From the NCBI GenBank assembly GCA_029959085.1, contig JARWIR010000036.1, forward strand, positions 868,001 to 932,000: DNA of 64,000 nt, written 5' to 3'. Below are positions 11,611 through 23,340 of the stretch, piece by piece (the stretch's first letter is position 1; each line of letters begins with the position of its first letter). Position numbers and translations under genes: made by a program. The DNA is from Nemophila menziesii (taxonomy: Eukaryota > Streptophyta > Magnoliopsida > Boraginales > Hydrophyllaceae). Under the pieces are notes generated by a model. It saw only the letters and a program-made list of their open reading frames with translations. It did not search any database and was not told where the DNA came from.

Positions 11611-12171
11611 GGACTACACATTGTACAATACTTAGTTTTATCTGAAAGTTCGTATATATATATATACACACACAATAAACAAAGTGTTATACAACTGACA
11701 TCAAATAAATAAAGAATCACTTATCTTGGAAAACCACATAAGAGGCAAATGATTCTGTTTTGATCATATCCAAGTAAGGGATACCAATCACACAAATTCA
11801 GAAGAGTACTGATAAGCTAAAATAAATAGTCGATATTTGATCAACCACGAGAAGTCCCACGTAGGAAAAAAAAGACATGACCACCAAGTCGAGGGTAATA
11901 TGTATTTGCCGAGTGTAGAGGAGTACCAAACATAGCTGAGGACATATATGCCAAAGAAATAATGCTCCACATGCAACTAACATGTGAGAGTAGCATCCTG
12001 CTACACATGAAAAATAATTTACGGCATTTGTGAACTCACCTTGTCTAAAGTGCACACCCAGCCACATGCGTGCACCCACAACATTTTATAAATACCATAT
12101 CTACTCCCGAATAGGGTACATTCTATCTTTCTTTTATAATTGATGTGGTTACTATATAGTCTACAAACCTT

Positions 12172-12440
12172 TGTAACTCCTCGGGTCATAAGAATACCTT
12201 AGCATGAGTATTGGAGTGCCATCAGAGTGCACCTCCCAATGGACCTGACCTAGTGTATAGATTCAGGAATTTGTATGTACGTAGTCGGTGCCTCGACAAT
12301 GATAAGGAAGGAAGCGCTTTGTAATGGTGATCTATAACCAGGCCTAGATACGAACTTCAAAATATATGAGTAGGGTTTATATTTGAGCCTAAAAAATGAG
12401 AAAGAGTGTTATGATAAATGTGAAAAAGAGAAAGAATATA
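12172..12440 (+). other. Cys-rich coding-like segment, copy U3
   Basis: Frame broken by a one-base difference near 12225 and by an extra 'gaag' near 12308. TATAAATA lies upstream at 12087-12094. Confidence 0.25.
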
Positions 12441-12754
12441 GCAAATAATGTCCGAACTTGGGTAAAAATATTATCAACAATGGTAACCTGGTGAAAGAGT
12501 TAGGTATAAAGGAAATGATATAGAGTATGTGACGATGATACCAAGACGTGAGATTAGACCCGTCATGAACTCCGAATGACAAAATAAAAGAAAATCAAAA
12601 TTAAGGAAGTGCGCGGTCGCCCAGATACAACCATTGTCATTACTTATATTTCAGAAATGTTTTATCAATATAATTTTTTGCAAATAATCACTTAACGAAT
12701 AAGGACGGGTTACAATTAATTTTAAATTTGGACAAGATGTTATTAAATTTTGGT

Positions 12755-12869
12755 TGGGCCTATATGGATATTTTATTTACTTATGTAAGGGTTAATCTTG
12801 ATTCTTTGGGCTAAAATTTTACTTAACCCTATAAATTAGTTAGTTTATATGAATCAAACCCTAACCCTA
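12755..12869 (+). promoter_or_regulatory. Promoter-like module, copy U3
   Basis: TGGGCC at 12755, a decayed second site, TGGGCT near 12807, and a doubled telobox AAACCCTAACCCTA at 12856-12869. Confidence 0.45.
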
Positions 12870-13386
12870 CTTCTTTTAGATATATCATCACACTAATATC
12901 TCTTCCAGCATCAAAAGACTATTCAAAGGCGGCAACAGCAAGCAATCATTATCTCAGTTTCATCTCTTAACCCGTTTTTTTATTATGTTTCTTAAGTAGA
13001 GAAAGTGGTCGTTTAGATCTATTTCAGTAAAAGTGCCTTTTTTAATTTCTTACCTCATATCTCCTTGAAAAAAATAGTATTTCATTTAGTATCTCAAATA
13101 GTTGGACGTGACATTTCAATTAAACTTTCAAAACTAAAGGTATTTTTTTTCAATTCGTAATTTTTTGTTACTAACACATGTTTTTTTAGCAAAAACTCAA
13201 TTTTGATAAATATTATATTCTTTTCATTTCATGTTTATTTTTGTAATTTGAAAACTATTTAGAATTAGAAATAAGATTAAAATAGGAAATTAATTATTTT
13301 TATCAAGAAAAAATAGTGTCAAATAAGTTTTAATAGAGCTTATGATTGTAATTTTGATGTTTGTGATTCCTTTGGTTTCCAATTAG

Positions 13387-14060
13387 GAGGTGGAGAGATC
13401 GTCTTGAAGAGAAAAAGAGTAAGGTCAATAAAATTTCCAATAAAGTGTCAAGAACATCTGATAATAGGTAAAAACATAAACTCCTATATAGTGGACATTT
13501 TTGTGGTGGATTTATAGAGTAACTATCAAAACAATTTTGTTTGTAGATCCTACCAACATTAGAGCTGATGAAATGATTGGTAACGTACCACTTTAAATGT
13601 GTTTTAAAGAGAAAATGCACGAGGGTACTACTACAAGTAAGCATTAAAGCTATGAGTTGGTTAATACTTTTTCCGCGTTTTTTTGGTTAATAATACTTTT
13701 TATTATATATTTCCCAGCAAGTAAATAGGTGGGGGCATAGAATGTTTGTGATGAACATGGCACTGTGGGCAACCTTTGAAGAAATGGATGTGTTTAAAAA
13801 GATGCCACAGAAGCCTCATTTCATGCCTCTGTTGAAGTACAAAGAAGTCGATCGGTGAAGGCTTAGCTATTGGGAGTATGGTGACTTTTGTAATTTAAAT
13901 ATATATAACACTTGAATTAACCAAGGAAAAAAAAGATGTTCAACGAAAACACGAGAAACATAAATTCAAGTATAACATAAGGGTTGACCAATTAATAGTT
14001 CTACTAATGGTTCGAAGTTTCTAGGATTACACGATTCAAAGGCCTCTCCAATGTAATACA
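13387..14060 (+). pseudogene. DUF724-type gene remnant, copy U3
   Basis: Exon b has the shared TAA ('ccactttaaatgtg', near 13590). Exon c (from 13718) reads FEEMDVFKKMPQKPHFMPL but is shifted by an extra G in 'gatcggtgaagg' (near 13853), as in U2, and later has TAA after MVTF. The exon a acceptor CAG is CAA, as in U1. Confidence 0.65.
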
Positions 14061-14379
14061 AAATAATATATATTATTTCTCTCATTATATAGTTTTTATC
14101 AATATCTTTGGTCTATAATTCATGTAATAACTAGTAGGTACATAATAATTTTAGAGACAATTCTCACTTAAATTATTAAAAAACATCAATTTCTCATTTA
14201 AATCAAATATTATTATAAATGTAAAAGTTACCAACATACCCTTCTATCTATTAAATAGTAACTATATTTATTAATTAACAAGACAGTTCACTGATATTTT
14301 CTACAATCAATTAATAGTAACTATATTAATTAATTAAAAAAACAAAAGCAAATATAAAATATTTTTTTACCAACGAAGG

Positions 14380-14850
14380 TTTTGAGGGAATTTTTAAAAA
14401 AATTTCTTTTCCAAAAAGGGGTACCGGACAAATTTTTTTTATCCAACAGCTGTGGAAATTTATTTCTTGGGTTTTTCTTTTTCGAAAGAGGGGTCGCAGA
14501 TGAGAAATTTTTTATATTAATAATTTTTATTTCTTATCGGAGGGGATATTTATTTATTTTGATTTGCTTCTCTTAAGGAGGCAGATTTTTCGTTTCAACG
14601 TTTTACCTTTTCAGCGGGGAAGGGACAAATTTTATAATTTTTTTCAAGTACTGATGTAATTTTTCTTATTTTTAGACTTTTTATTTTTTCCGGGGCCAGT
14701 TGGGAATTTTTTTTTATATTTTTTTCTTTTCAAGCAAGAAGTGGGGGACTTTATTTTTTCTAGATTATTTTTTTCTTTTAAGGGATGAGGGGGCTAGGTC
14801 AACTAATATCATTTTTTCTTTTTTAGTAGGGGTTGGGGTAAAAAAATTAA
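14380..14850 (+). repeat. T-rich tract with G clusters, U3
   Basis: Full-length version, with five G-rich words. Confidence 0.6.
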
Positions 14851-15520
14851 ATTTTATCCCATCTACATTATGAGATTGTGATGTCTATTCAAAGATTGAG
14901 ACAAGATTTTCATGTCAGTCCTACTGAGATGGGATTTGTCCCATTAAAATTTTTGAGAGTCCAATAATAGGAAGATAAGCGTTTTTTTGATAAATTATTA
15001 ATAATTTAATATAATATTTTCTCATCTATAATTTTTATAAATATGATACAAAAATTTGAGATTTAATCCACAATAAATAAGAAATAGAAGTATCATTGTA
15101 AATTGTGCATGTGGTGAGATTTGTCCTACAAAAATTAAGATGAAATTTTTCAACTCTATGCTAAGTTTGAGATAAGTTTTGTCTCGTCTCTACTATTAAA
15201 ACTGAGAAAGAGTTTGTCCTATCTTCTTTCTACGATTGAGATGGAATCTGTGTCATCTTCAAGTTTAGATTGAGATGGAATATATCTTATCTCCATTCTA
15301 AGATTGAGATGAAATTCGTCACGTATCTAATTTAAAACTATGATGGAATATGTTCCATTTTTATTCTTATACTAAGATGAGATTCGTCTCGTCTTCAATC
15401 ATAAGTCTAAGATAAAATCGTCTCATTTCCATTTTAAGATTGAGAATGAACCTATCCCCTCTCTTATTTGTCTCATTTCTATTATAAATTGCGATTGGAT
15501 TTGTCCCTCCTCTAAAGAAT
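14845..15520 (+). repeat. Minisatellite block M1, U3
   Basis: Runs 14845-14950 and 15110-15520; first run shortened ('attgtgatgtctattc', 14874). Confidence 0.85.
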
Positions 15521-16642
15521 AGAGTTTGAAGTGCTTTTTTGTACAATACATAGTTTAAATGAAATATTTTGGTGTATATATTTGGTGGGCAGACAATATA
15601 TTAATAAAAGAGCTCACTCTCAGGTAGCAACTAAGGAAAACTTATTACAATGAAATTGAAAGATTCCCTGTTGCTGTGAAATAAAACAAAATTAATGAAA
15701 TAACCTTAACAGTTGAAGTCTTTGATTTACATGATTCAAAAGTATCTCGAAATTATACATTATATTATGTGCACCACATATTACTTTTATAACATCAGTT
15801 TGAAAATAGCTTTTAAACTTTCTAACTTAATAAACCAATCCCATCGCTGACTCAACATTTCTTCGCATATGAATTTATATTTAGTATATACTCTATTGAA
15901 TTTGATGATATGTATATTGCTGACTTTCCAGTGTCAATCATTGTTGATTCACTCGAAACTCATATGTATAATTCAACAAAGAATGATTAATTTACAATTA
16001 TTAAAATTTAGATCTCACAAACATATCTTATTAAAATAGCTTTGCATTATATAACACATTCGTAAAACTTTGGTTTTATGAATAGAAGATTATAGCATCT
16101 ATGATATTAAAAATATATTATTATGGATATATAACTAGTTTTGGAATTTACGAACCAAACAACAATGATCAAATACTAAAAATGAATATAATATTCTTAC
16201 ATGTATATAAGTATACATATACAGGTAATACTTTTGATAGTAGTTATATATAAGAATAACGAAAGTTGTTGTTCCATATTCCAGTACTACAAAGTCATTT
16301 TGTACTTTTCTTAAAAAATTAATTCATATAGTTATATATAATAATAAAGTGATAAAAATAAAGAAACATTTGGAAACATTAAACATTTTACTCGATCCAT
16401 ACTTTTGTATACTATAAAGCTATTTTCTGTGTTTTCTTTAAAAAGATCTTGACCATTATTTAAATAATAGAATATTCGCGCTATAGCATAAGCACACTAA
16501 AGTTTTCACAAAAAAAATTCATAGACTCTAAATCAATTGTAGATAAAGATTATTAAAATAAACTATAAATCAGTTAATTTCTACACAGAATTTGTATTCA
16601 TAAACACTAGATAACTTTGAATGTAATAAATATTCTACTTAC

Positions 16643-16706
16643 CTCAGTTGCGATATTATTAGCTCTTATTATTAGCTCTTCTGTATGAGTACTCTTTATC
16701 CTCCAT
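16643..16706 (-). pseudogene. 17-codon first exon, copy U4
   Basis: ATG and GTAAGT donor are kept, but the middle is lengthened by a local duplication of 'agctcttatt', so the exon is about 64 bp. Confidence 0.4.
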
Positions 16707-16974
16707 GGTCTTCTGAAAATGAGTCAGCGTAAATAATAAGCAAAGTGACCAAGGTTATTTGTTATAGTCTTTTTTTTTGGTTTGGTAACGATAATAAAAT
16801 TAACAATGACAGATGCCTTTAATTGCTGAAATAATTGTATGAGTTTTTATTTGTTGGGGGACAGTAAACCAAAAGGCTTAGTTGGTAAAAAACAATCTTA
16901 TTGATCATATATACAATAAATGGAGTCATATTTATGCCATCCCCATTATATTACTGATATGTGATTTGTGTTAT

Positions 16975-17245
16975 CTCTAATTATAAGATTGAGATTGAAT
17001 TAGTCTTATCTCTATTTTACGATTGAGATGAAATTTGTCACATCATCAATTTTAGATCGAGATGTAATTTGTCTCATCTCCATTCTAAGACTGAGAAGAG
17101 ATTTATTTTATCTCTGATCTTAAGTTGAACGGAATTTGTCATATTTTTATTCTAAGTTTGAGATGACATTTGTCCCTTCTCTGATTTGTCCCATCTCCAT
17201 TATAAAATTTAGATAAAATTTGTACCTTCTCGGAGGACTAGAGTA
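16975..17245 (+). repeat. Minisatellite block M2, U4
   Basis: Same arrangement as U3 with scattered substitutions. Confidence 0.85.
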
Positions 17246-17810
17246 TGGACTACTTTTTGGTACAATACTTAGTTTTATTTGAAATTTTGTAGATGTATAT
17301 ACACACACACAATAACGAAAGTGTTATACAACTGACATCAAATAAATAAAGAATCACTTATCTTGGAAAACCACATAAGAGGCAAATGATTATGTTTTGA
17401 TCATATTCAAGTAAGGGATACCAATCACACAAATTCAGAAAAGTATTGATAAGCTAAAAGAAATAGTCGATACTTGATCAACCATGAGAAGTCCCACGTA
17501 GCAAAACCAAGGCATGACCACCAAGTCGATGGTAATATGTATTTGCCGAGTATAGAGGAGTACCAAACATACTTGAGGACATATATGCCAAAGAAATAAT
17601 GCTGAACATGCAACTAACATGAGAGATCGTTGCGTCTTCCTACACATGAAGAATCATTTACAGCAGTTGTGAACTCACCTTGTCTAAAGTGCACAACCAG
17701 CCACACGCGTGCACCCACAACATTTTATAAATACCATATCTACTCCCGAATAGGGCACATTCTATCTTTATTTTATAATTGATGTGGTTAGTATATAGTC
17801 TACAAACCTT

Positions 17811-18070
17811 TGTAACTCCTCGGGTCATAAGAATACCTTAGCATCAGTATCGAAGTGTCATCAGAATGCACCTCCCTTTGGACCTAACCTAGTGTCTAGA
17901 TTCGTACGTGTGTAGTGGGTGCCTCGACAATGATAAGTAAGCGCTTTGTAATGGTGATCTATAATTAGGCCTAGATATGAACTTTATGATATATGAGTCG
18001 GGTGTACATTTAAGCCCAAAAAATAAGAAAGAGTGTTGTGATAAATGTGAAAAAGAGAGAGAATATAGCA
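17811..18070 (+). other. Cys-rich coding-like segment, copy U4
   Basis: Same segment with the LYVCSGC part partly lost ('ttcgtacgtgtgtagtggg', 17901) and in-frame stops. Confidence 0.25.
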
Positions 18071-18369
18071 AAAAATATCTGAAATTGGGTAAAAATATTA
18101 TAAACAATGGTAACCTAGTGAAAGAGTTGGGTAGGGAATGATATAGAGTATGTGACAATGATACCAAGACGTGAGATTAGACCCGTTAAGAACTCCTAAT
18201 GACAAAATAAATAAAATCCAAGTTAAGGAAGTGTCCGGCCCACCGAGATACAACCGTTGTCATTACTTATATTTCAGAATTGTTTTATCAATAATAAAAT
18301 AATCATTTAATGAATAAGGACAGGTTACAATTAATTTAAAATTTGGACAAGATGTTATAAAATTCTGGT

Positions 18370-18478
18370 TGGGCCTATATAGTTATTTTATTTACTTATG
18401 TATGGGCTAATTTTAATTCTTTGGCTAAAATTTTACTTAACCCTATAAATTACTTAGTTTATTTGAATCAAACCCTAA
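18370..18478 (+). promoter_or_regulatory. Promoter-like module, copy U4
   Basis: TGGGCC at 18370, TGGGCT near 18407 and telobox AAACCCTAA at 18470-18478 are kept. The third site has lost a G. Confidence 0.4.
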
Positions 18479-18991
18479 CCCAACTTTATTTAGACACTAA
18501 TTTATCTTTCTGCATCAAAAGACTATTCACATGCGGCAATCACAAGCAATCATTATCTCAGTTTCATCTCTCAACCTATTTTTTTTATTATGTTTCTTAA
18601 GCAGAGAACCGTGGCCGTTTAGATCTCAGATCTCCGTGTAAAGTGCCTTTTTTTAATTTCTTACCTCAGATCTCCTTGACAAAAATACTATTTTATTTAG
18701 TATCTCAGATTTGACCATGATATTTCAATTAAACTTTCAACAACAAAGGTATTTTTTTCAATTCATAATTTTTTTGTTAATAACACATGTTTTTTTAGCG
18801 AAAACTCAATTTTAATAAATATTACATAGTTTTTCATTTCATGTTTATTTTTGCAATTTGAAAACTATTTAGAATTAGAAATAAGATTAAAATAGAAAAT
18901 TAATTATTTTTATCAAGAAAAAATAGTGTCAAATAAGCTTTAATAGAGCTTATGATTGTAATTTTGATGTTTGTGATTCCTTTGGTTTACA

Positions 18992-19003
18992 GGTGGAGAG
19001 ATC
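18992..19003 (+). pseudogene. DUF724-type remnant, copy U4, 5' end of exon a
   Basis: After acceptor 'tttacag' only the first 12 bases of exon a (ending in AGATC) remain before the LTR insertion. The exon resumes at 21273. Confidence 0.6.
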
Positions 19004-19289
19004 TATAATGAGTAATGTGATAAAGGAAGTATGTGGAAGTAGAGCAGATACGTGGAAGCCATGGATACAAAGCCACGTGTAAGCCCAATGATAACAACAA
19101 TGATAACAGTTAGCCTGTGATCTATATATACATGAATACATCATAGCATAAGGGATCCAATAAAGAAATATTGTCTTTAAGTTTAGTTTATTTAGTTTAA
19201 TTAGTCTTTTTATTCCTGTAATTCATCATTATCATTGTACTTATATTATCCATCAATAAAATATTGCTTGTTCATTAAAAATCATTATA
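19004..19289 (+). mobile_element. LTR (plus), outer left
   Basis: About 286 bp. Starts TATAATGAG, where the U5 copy has the canonical TGTAATG, and ends CATTATA. Contains a TATATATA promoter word and AATAAA. The primer-binding region that should follow is deleted and gag begins at once. Confidence 0.75.
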
Positions 19290-19295
19290 ACTGCC

Positions 19296-19875
19296 ATGAA
19301 ATTCACATCAATTAAGGAAAAATTCACATCAATTGATGACAGACTCACAAACCTAGAAAACAAAGTTGGAACATTACAAAATACAGTTGAACCATTTTAT
19401 AAAAACCTAGAAAACAAAGTTGGAACATTACAAAATACAGTTGAAATATTTTATAAATTACTCCAAAAAAGTTTTGATCAAATAAAGCCTCCATTCTTAC
19501 TCAACATCAAATGTATGTTCTATGGTGATGTCTGGATTTGTACATAGCCCTCACAATGTTTTGGAGAATCAAGAAACTTTGGTACATTTTGTTAGAAAGA
19601 ATGAACAATCATTCTGGTGAAGGAAAGCAATCCAACAATAATATGAACAGAATGTTGGAAAATATTTTATCTAGGATTTATGATGGATATGGAAGTAAAA
19701 CATATAAAATTATTCATTTTTCAAAAACGTTTTTGGGTATTGTAAATATTTTTACCGTTTTTCTTCTTTTGTACGATAAAATTTTGATTAACTTTAACAT
19801 CAAAGGTATGGAAACATTTATTGTCTTAAACCTTGAGGACAAGATTCTTTCCGAAGAGGAAGGTGATGTAATATT
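19296..19875 (+). pseudogene. gag-like fragment (plus)
   Basis: Reads MKFTSIKEKFTSIDDRLTNL then ENKVGTLQNTVE, the latter duplicated in tandem, and after frameshifts LENQETLVHFVRKNEQS, KTYKIIHFSKTFLGIVNIF and MKETFIVLNLEDK-like sequence. Short coiled-coil N-termini of this kind are typical of gypsy-type Gag. It has no zinc knuckle and no pol domain, so it is non-autonomous. Confidence 0.5.
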
Positions 19876-19929
19876 TAATGTGATAAAAAACAATTATGTA
19901 GTCCATCTTTCATTGAGAGCACCAAAATT

Positions 19930-20234
19930 TGTAATGAATTTGGATGAACAAGTCAATAATGTATGTACAAGGATAATGAATGAATTACGGGAATAGAAAA
20001 GACTAATTAAACTAATTAAACTAAATAAACTAAACTTAATGAAAATATTTCTTTTTCTGGATTCCCTATGTTGTATTCATATGGATCTATATATAGATCA
20101 TATGCTAACGGTAACCTAGAACGGTTATCATTCTTGTTGTAATTCTTGGGCTTACACGTGGCTTTGGATCCTTCATGGGTTTCCACGTATCTGCTCTACT
20201 TTCACGTATTTCCTTTATCACATTAATCATTACA
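19930..20234 (-). mobile_element. LTR (minus), inner
   Basis: 305 bp, TGTAATG to CATTACA on the minus strand. Serves as the 3' LTR of the minus-strand copy, yet is followed again by TTGGTGCTCTC, as a 5' LTR would be. Confidence 0.75.
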
Positions 20235-20249
20235 TCACCATCTTGTTAA

Positions 20250-20924
20250 GAAAGAACCTTGTCCACAAGGTTTAAGACAATAAATGTTTCCATACCTTTG
20301 ATGTTAAAGTTGATCCCAATTTTATCGTACAAAAGAAGAAAAACTGGAAAAATATTCACCATACCCAAACACTTTTTGAAAAATGAATAATTTTATATGT
20401 TTGATCTCCATATCCATCATAACTCCTGAATATAATAATTTCCAATATTTTGTTCATATAATTTTTGATTGCTTCCCATCACGAGTGAATGATTGTTCAT
20501 TCTTTTTAACAAGAGGTACAACAGTTTCTTGATTCTCCAATGATTGTTCATTCTTTTTAACAAAAGGTACCAAAATTTCTTGATTCTCCAAAACATTGTG
20601 AGGGCTATGTACAAATCCAGGCACCACCGTAGAATAGACATTTGATGTTGAGTATGAATGCAATTGTGAAAAATCATTTGATGAATCGGAGTTTGTTGTT
20701 GAACATGAATCTTTTTGCAGAATCATTGACGTATCAGACAACTTTATTTGACCAGAACTTTTTATGAGTAATTTACAAAATATTTCAATTGTATTTTGTA
20801 ATGTTCCAACTTTGTTTTCTAGGTTTGTAAGTCTGCCATCAATTGATGTAAATTTCATGGCACTTTCATCTTGAAATTTTTTGAAGGCCTCATTCATTAA
20901 CTGAAGTCGAATACCATCTGCCAT
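20250..20924 (-). pseudogene. gag-like ORF (minus)
   Basis: Starts MADGIRLQLMNEAFKKFQDE, continues with FTSIDGRLTNLENKVGTLQN, then two tandem copies of a 17-residue unit of the type LENQE.LVP.VKKNEQS. The frame 20924-20454 ends shortly after GKQSK by a frameshift; the KTYKIIHFSK part follows in another frame. About 155 residues are open. Gag-like by its start and coiled coil, with no catalytic domain. Confidence 0.55.
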
Positions 20925-20949
20925 AGCCTCTCAACGAGAGCACCAAATT

Positions 20950-21272
20950 TGTAATGAATTTGGAAGAAACAGCATATTTTATTGATCAATAATGTATGTA
21001 CAAGGATAATGATGAATTAAAGGAATAGAAAAGACTAACTAAACCAATTAAACTAAATAAACTTAACTTAAAGATAATATTTCTTTTTCAGGATTCCCTG
21101 TGTTGTATTCATATGGATCTATATATAGATCATATGCTAACGGTAACCTATAACGATTATCATTCTTGTTGTCATTCTTGGGCTTACACGTGGCTTTGGA
21201 TCCCTCATGGGCTTCCACGTATCTGCTCTACTTCAACTTCAACGTATTTCCTTTATCACATTAATCATTAGA
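20950..21272 (-). mobile_element. LTR (minus), outer right, with primer-binding start
   Basis: 323 bp on the minus strand. Its outer end reads CATTAGA on the plus strand where U5 has CATTACA. The inner end CATTACA is followed by AATTTGGTGCTCTCGTTGAG, the primer-binding start of the element (20930-20947). Confidence 0.75.
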
Positions 21273-21951
21273 AGATCATCCTGAAAAGAAAAAGAAAAAG
21301 GCCAATGTAGGTACCAATAAAGTGTCTAGAATATCTGATAATAGGTAAAAACATAAACTCTTGATATAGTGGACATTTTTGTGGTGGATTATAGAGTAAC
21401 TATCAATACAATTTTGTTTGTAGATCCTACCGACATTAGAGCTGATGAAATAATGGATAACGAACAACTTTAAATGTGGTTTAAAGAGAAAATGCATGAG
21501 GGTACTACTACAAGTAAGCATTAAAGCTATGTGTTGGTTAATACTGATTCCTCCGTTTTTTTTTGGTTAATAATACTTTTTATTATAGTTCTACCAACAA
21601 GTAAATAGGTGGGGCATAGAAGGTTTGTGAAGAACATGGCACAGTGGGCAACCTTTGAAGAAATGGATGTGTTTAAAAAGATGCCACAAAAGCCTCATTT
21701 CATGCCTCTCTTAAAGTACAAAGAAGTCGATCGTGAAGGCTTAGCTATTGGGAGTATGGTGACTTTTGCAGTTCAAATTTCTATAACACTTGAATTAACC
21801 AAAGAAAAAAGAAGATGTTCAAGGAAAACGAGAAACATAAATTCAAGTACAGCATAAAGGTTGACCGGTTAATAGTTGTTCTAGTGGTTCAAAATTTCTA
21901 CAATTATCTCGAAGCTTACCCGATTAAAAGGCCTCTCCAATGTAATAAGAA
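21273..21951 (+). pseudogene. DUF724-type gene remnant, copy U4
   Basis: Exon a continues after the target duplication AGATC (21273-21277). Exon b has the shared TAA near 21478. Exon c is one of the best kept: 21609-21857 is open and reads RRFVKNMAQWATFEEMDV, then the REGLAIGSMVTFAVQ signature, before a frame change ends it in RRCSRKTRN. The exon c acceptor is 'ccaaca' instead of 'cccagca'. Confidence 0.65.
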
Positions 21952-22264
21952 ATATAATATATATATTATTTCTCTCATTATATAGCTTTGTCAATATCTT
22001 TGGTCTATAATTCATGTAATAACTAGTAGGTACATAATATTTTTATAGACGATTCTCACTTAAATTATTAAAATACATCAATTCCCCATTTAAATTAAAC
22101 ATTATTATAAATGTAAAAGTTACTAACATACCATTCTAACTATTAAATAATAACTATATTTATAAATTAACAAGACAGTTCATCGATATTTTCTACAATC
22201 AATTAATAGTAATATATTAATTGATTAAAAAACAAAAGAAAATGTAAAATATATTTTTACCAAC

Positions 22265-22720
22265 GGGAATTTTTAAAAAAAATTTCTTTTCCAAAAAGGG
22301 GTACCGGAAATTTTATCCAGCAGCTGTGGAAATTTATTTCTTGGGATTTTCATTTTCGAAAGAGGGGTCCTAGATGAGTGGATTTTTATATTAGCAATTT
22401 TTATTTCTTTTCGAATGCGATATTTATTTATTTTAATTTGCTTCTCCTAAGGAGGCAGATTTTTCGTTTCAATGTTTTACCTTTTCAGCGGGGTAGGGAC
22501 AAATTTTATAATTTTTTTTCAAGTATTGATGTAATTTTTTCTATTTTTAGATTTTTTATTTTTCCAGGAGACAGTTGGAAAAATATTTTTTTATAATTTT
22601 TTCATTTCAAGCGAGAAGTGGGAGACTTTATTTTTTTAGATTTTTTTTTCTATTAAGGGATGAGGGGGGCTAGGGCAACTTTTATCATTATTTCTTTTTT
22701 AGTAGGGGTTGGATTAAAAA
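22265..22720 (+). repeat. T-rich tract with G clusters, U4
   Basis: Full-length version with small indels in the T runs. Confidence 0.6.
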
Positions 22721-23340
22721 AGTTAAATTTTATCTCATCTAAATTATAAGATTGGGATGATATTTGTGTCATCTCTATTCAAAGATTGAGACGAGATTTT
22801 CATGTCAGTCCTACTGAGATGGGATTTGTCCCATTGAAATTTTTGAGAATCCAATAATAGGTTGATAAGCGTTTTTTGATAAATTATTAATAATTTAATA
22901 TGATAGTTTCTTATCTATAATTTTTATAAATATGATACATAAATTTGAGATTTAATCCACAATAAATAAGAAATAGAAGTATCTTTGTAAATTGTGCCTG
23001 TGGTGAGATTTGTCCTACAAAAATTGAGATGAAATTTTTCAACTCTATGCTAAGTTTGAGATAAGATTTGTCTCGTCTCTAATATTAAAACTGAGAAAGA
23101 GTTTGTCCCATCTTCTTTCTACGATTGAGATGAAATTTGTCACGTATCTAATTTAAAACTATGATAGAATATGTTCCATTTTTATTCTTATGCCAAGATG
23201 AGATTTGTCTCGTCTTCAATCATAGGTCTGAGATAAAATTGTCTCATTTCCATTTTAAGATTGAGATTGGATATATCCCCTCTCTTATTTGTCTCATTTC
23301 TATTGTAAATTGCGATTGCATTTGTCCCTCCTCTAAAGAA
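22710..23340 (+). repeat. Minisatellite block M1, U4
   Basis: Two steps (about 68 bp) missing near 23125, consistent with unequal exchange between steps. Confidence 0.85.

Larger units (their letters stand above)
11022..16642 (+). repeat. Array unit U3 (5.62 kb, full length)
   Basis: The order is complete: minus exon 11022-11072, M2 11335-11610, region C 11750-12740, promoter-like module 12755-12869, DUF724 remnant 13387-14060, T-rich tract 14380-14850, M1 14845-15520. The AT-rich 15530-16636 holds nothing I recognise. With U2 it is the best template for the basic unit because it has neither a large insertion nor a large deletion. Confidence 0.9.
19004..21272. mobile_element. Composite non-autonomous LTR insertion in U4
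   Basis: The insertion lies inside DUF724 exon a, flanked by the 5-bp direct repeat AGATC (18999-19003 and 21273-21277). It consists of a plus-strand LTR plus gag fragment (19004-about 19880) fused tail to tail with a minus-strand LTR-gag-LTR copy (21272-19930). A 3' LTR head ('tgatgtaatatttaatgtgat', about 19863) breaks off at the join, and the minus-strand part continues past its inner LTR into a second TTGGTGCTCTC start at about 19925. The same structure occurs in U5. Confidence 0.8.

Noticed and set aside
11511..11720. Minus-strand ORFs beginning MILYFFDV with Tyr-Ile repeats (also 36274-36510, 53736-54002)
   Set aside because: They are made from the TA/CA microsatellite and minisatellite block M2 and are not a protein signal.
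12856..12869. Telomere-like repeat AAACCCTAACCCTA
   Set aside because: Only two steps long and placed like a telobox in a promoter, so it is not an interstitial telomere.
17889..18167. Minus-strand Ser/Leu-rich ORF (also 25535-25813, 49231-49431)
   Set aside because: It is antisense to the plus-strand Cys-rich segment, which gives the more coherent protein across copies.
19538..19996. A 152-codon plus-strand ORF
   Set aside because: It joins a frameshifted gag fragment to antisense LTR sequence across the inversion point, so it is not one gene.
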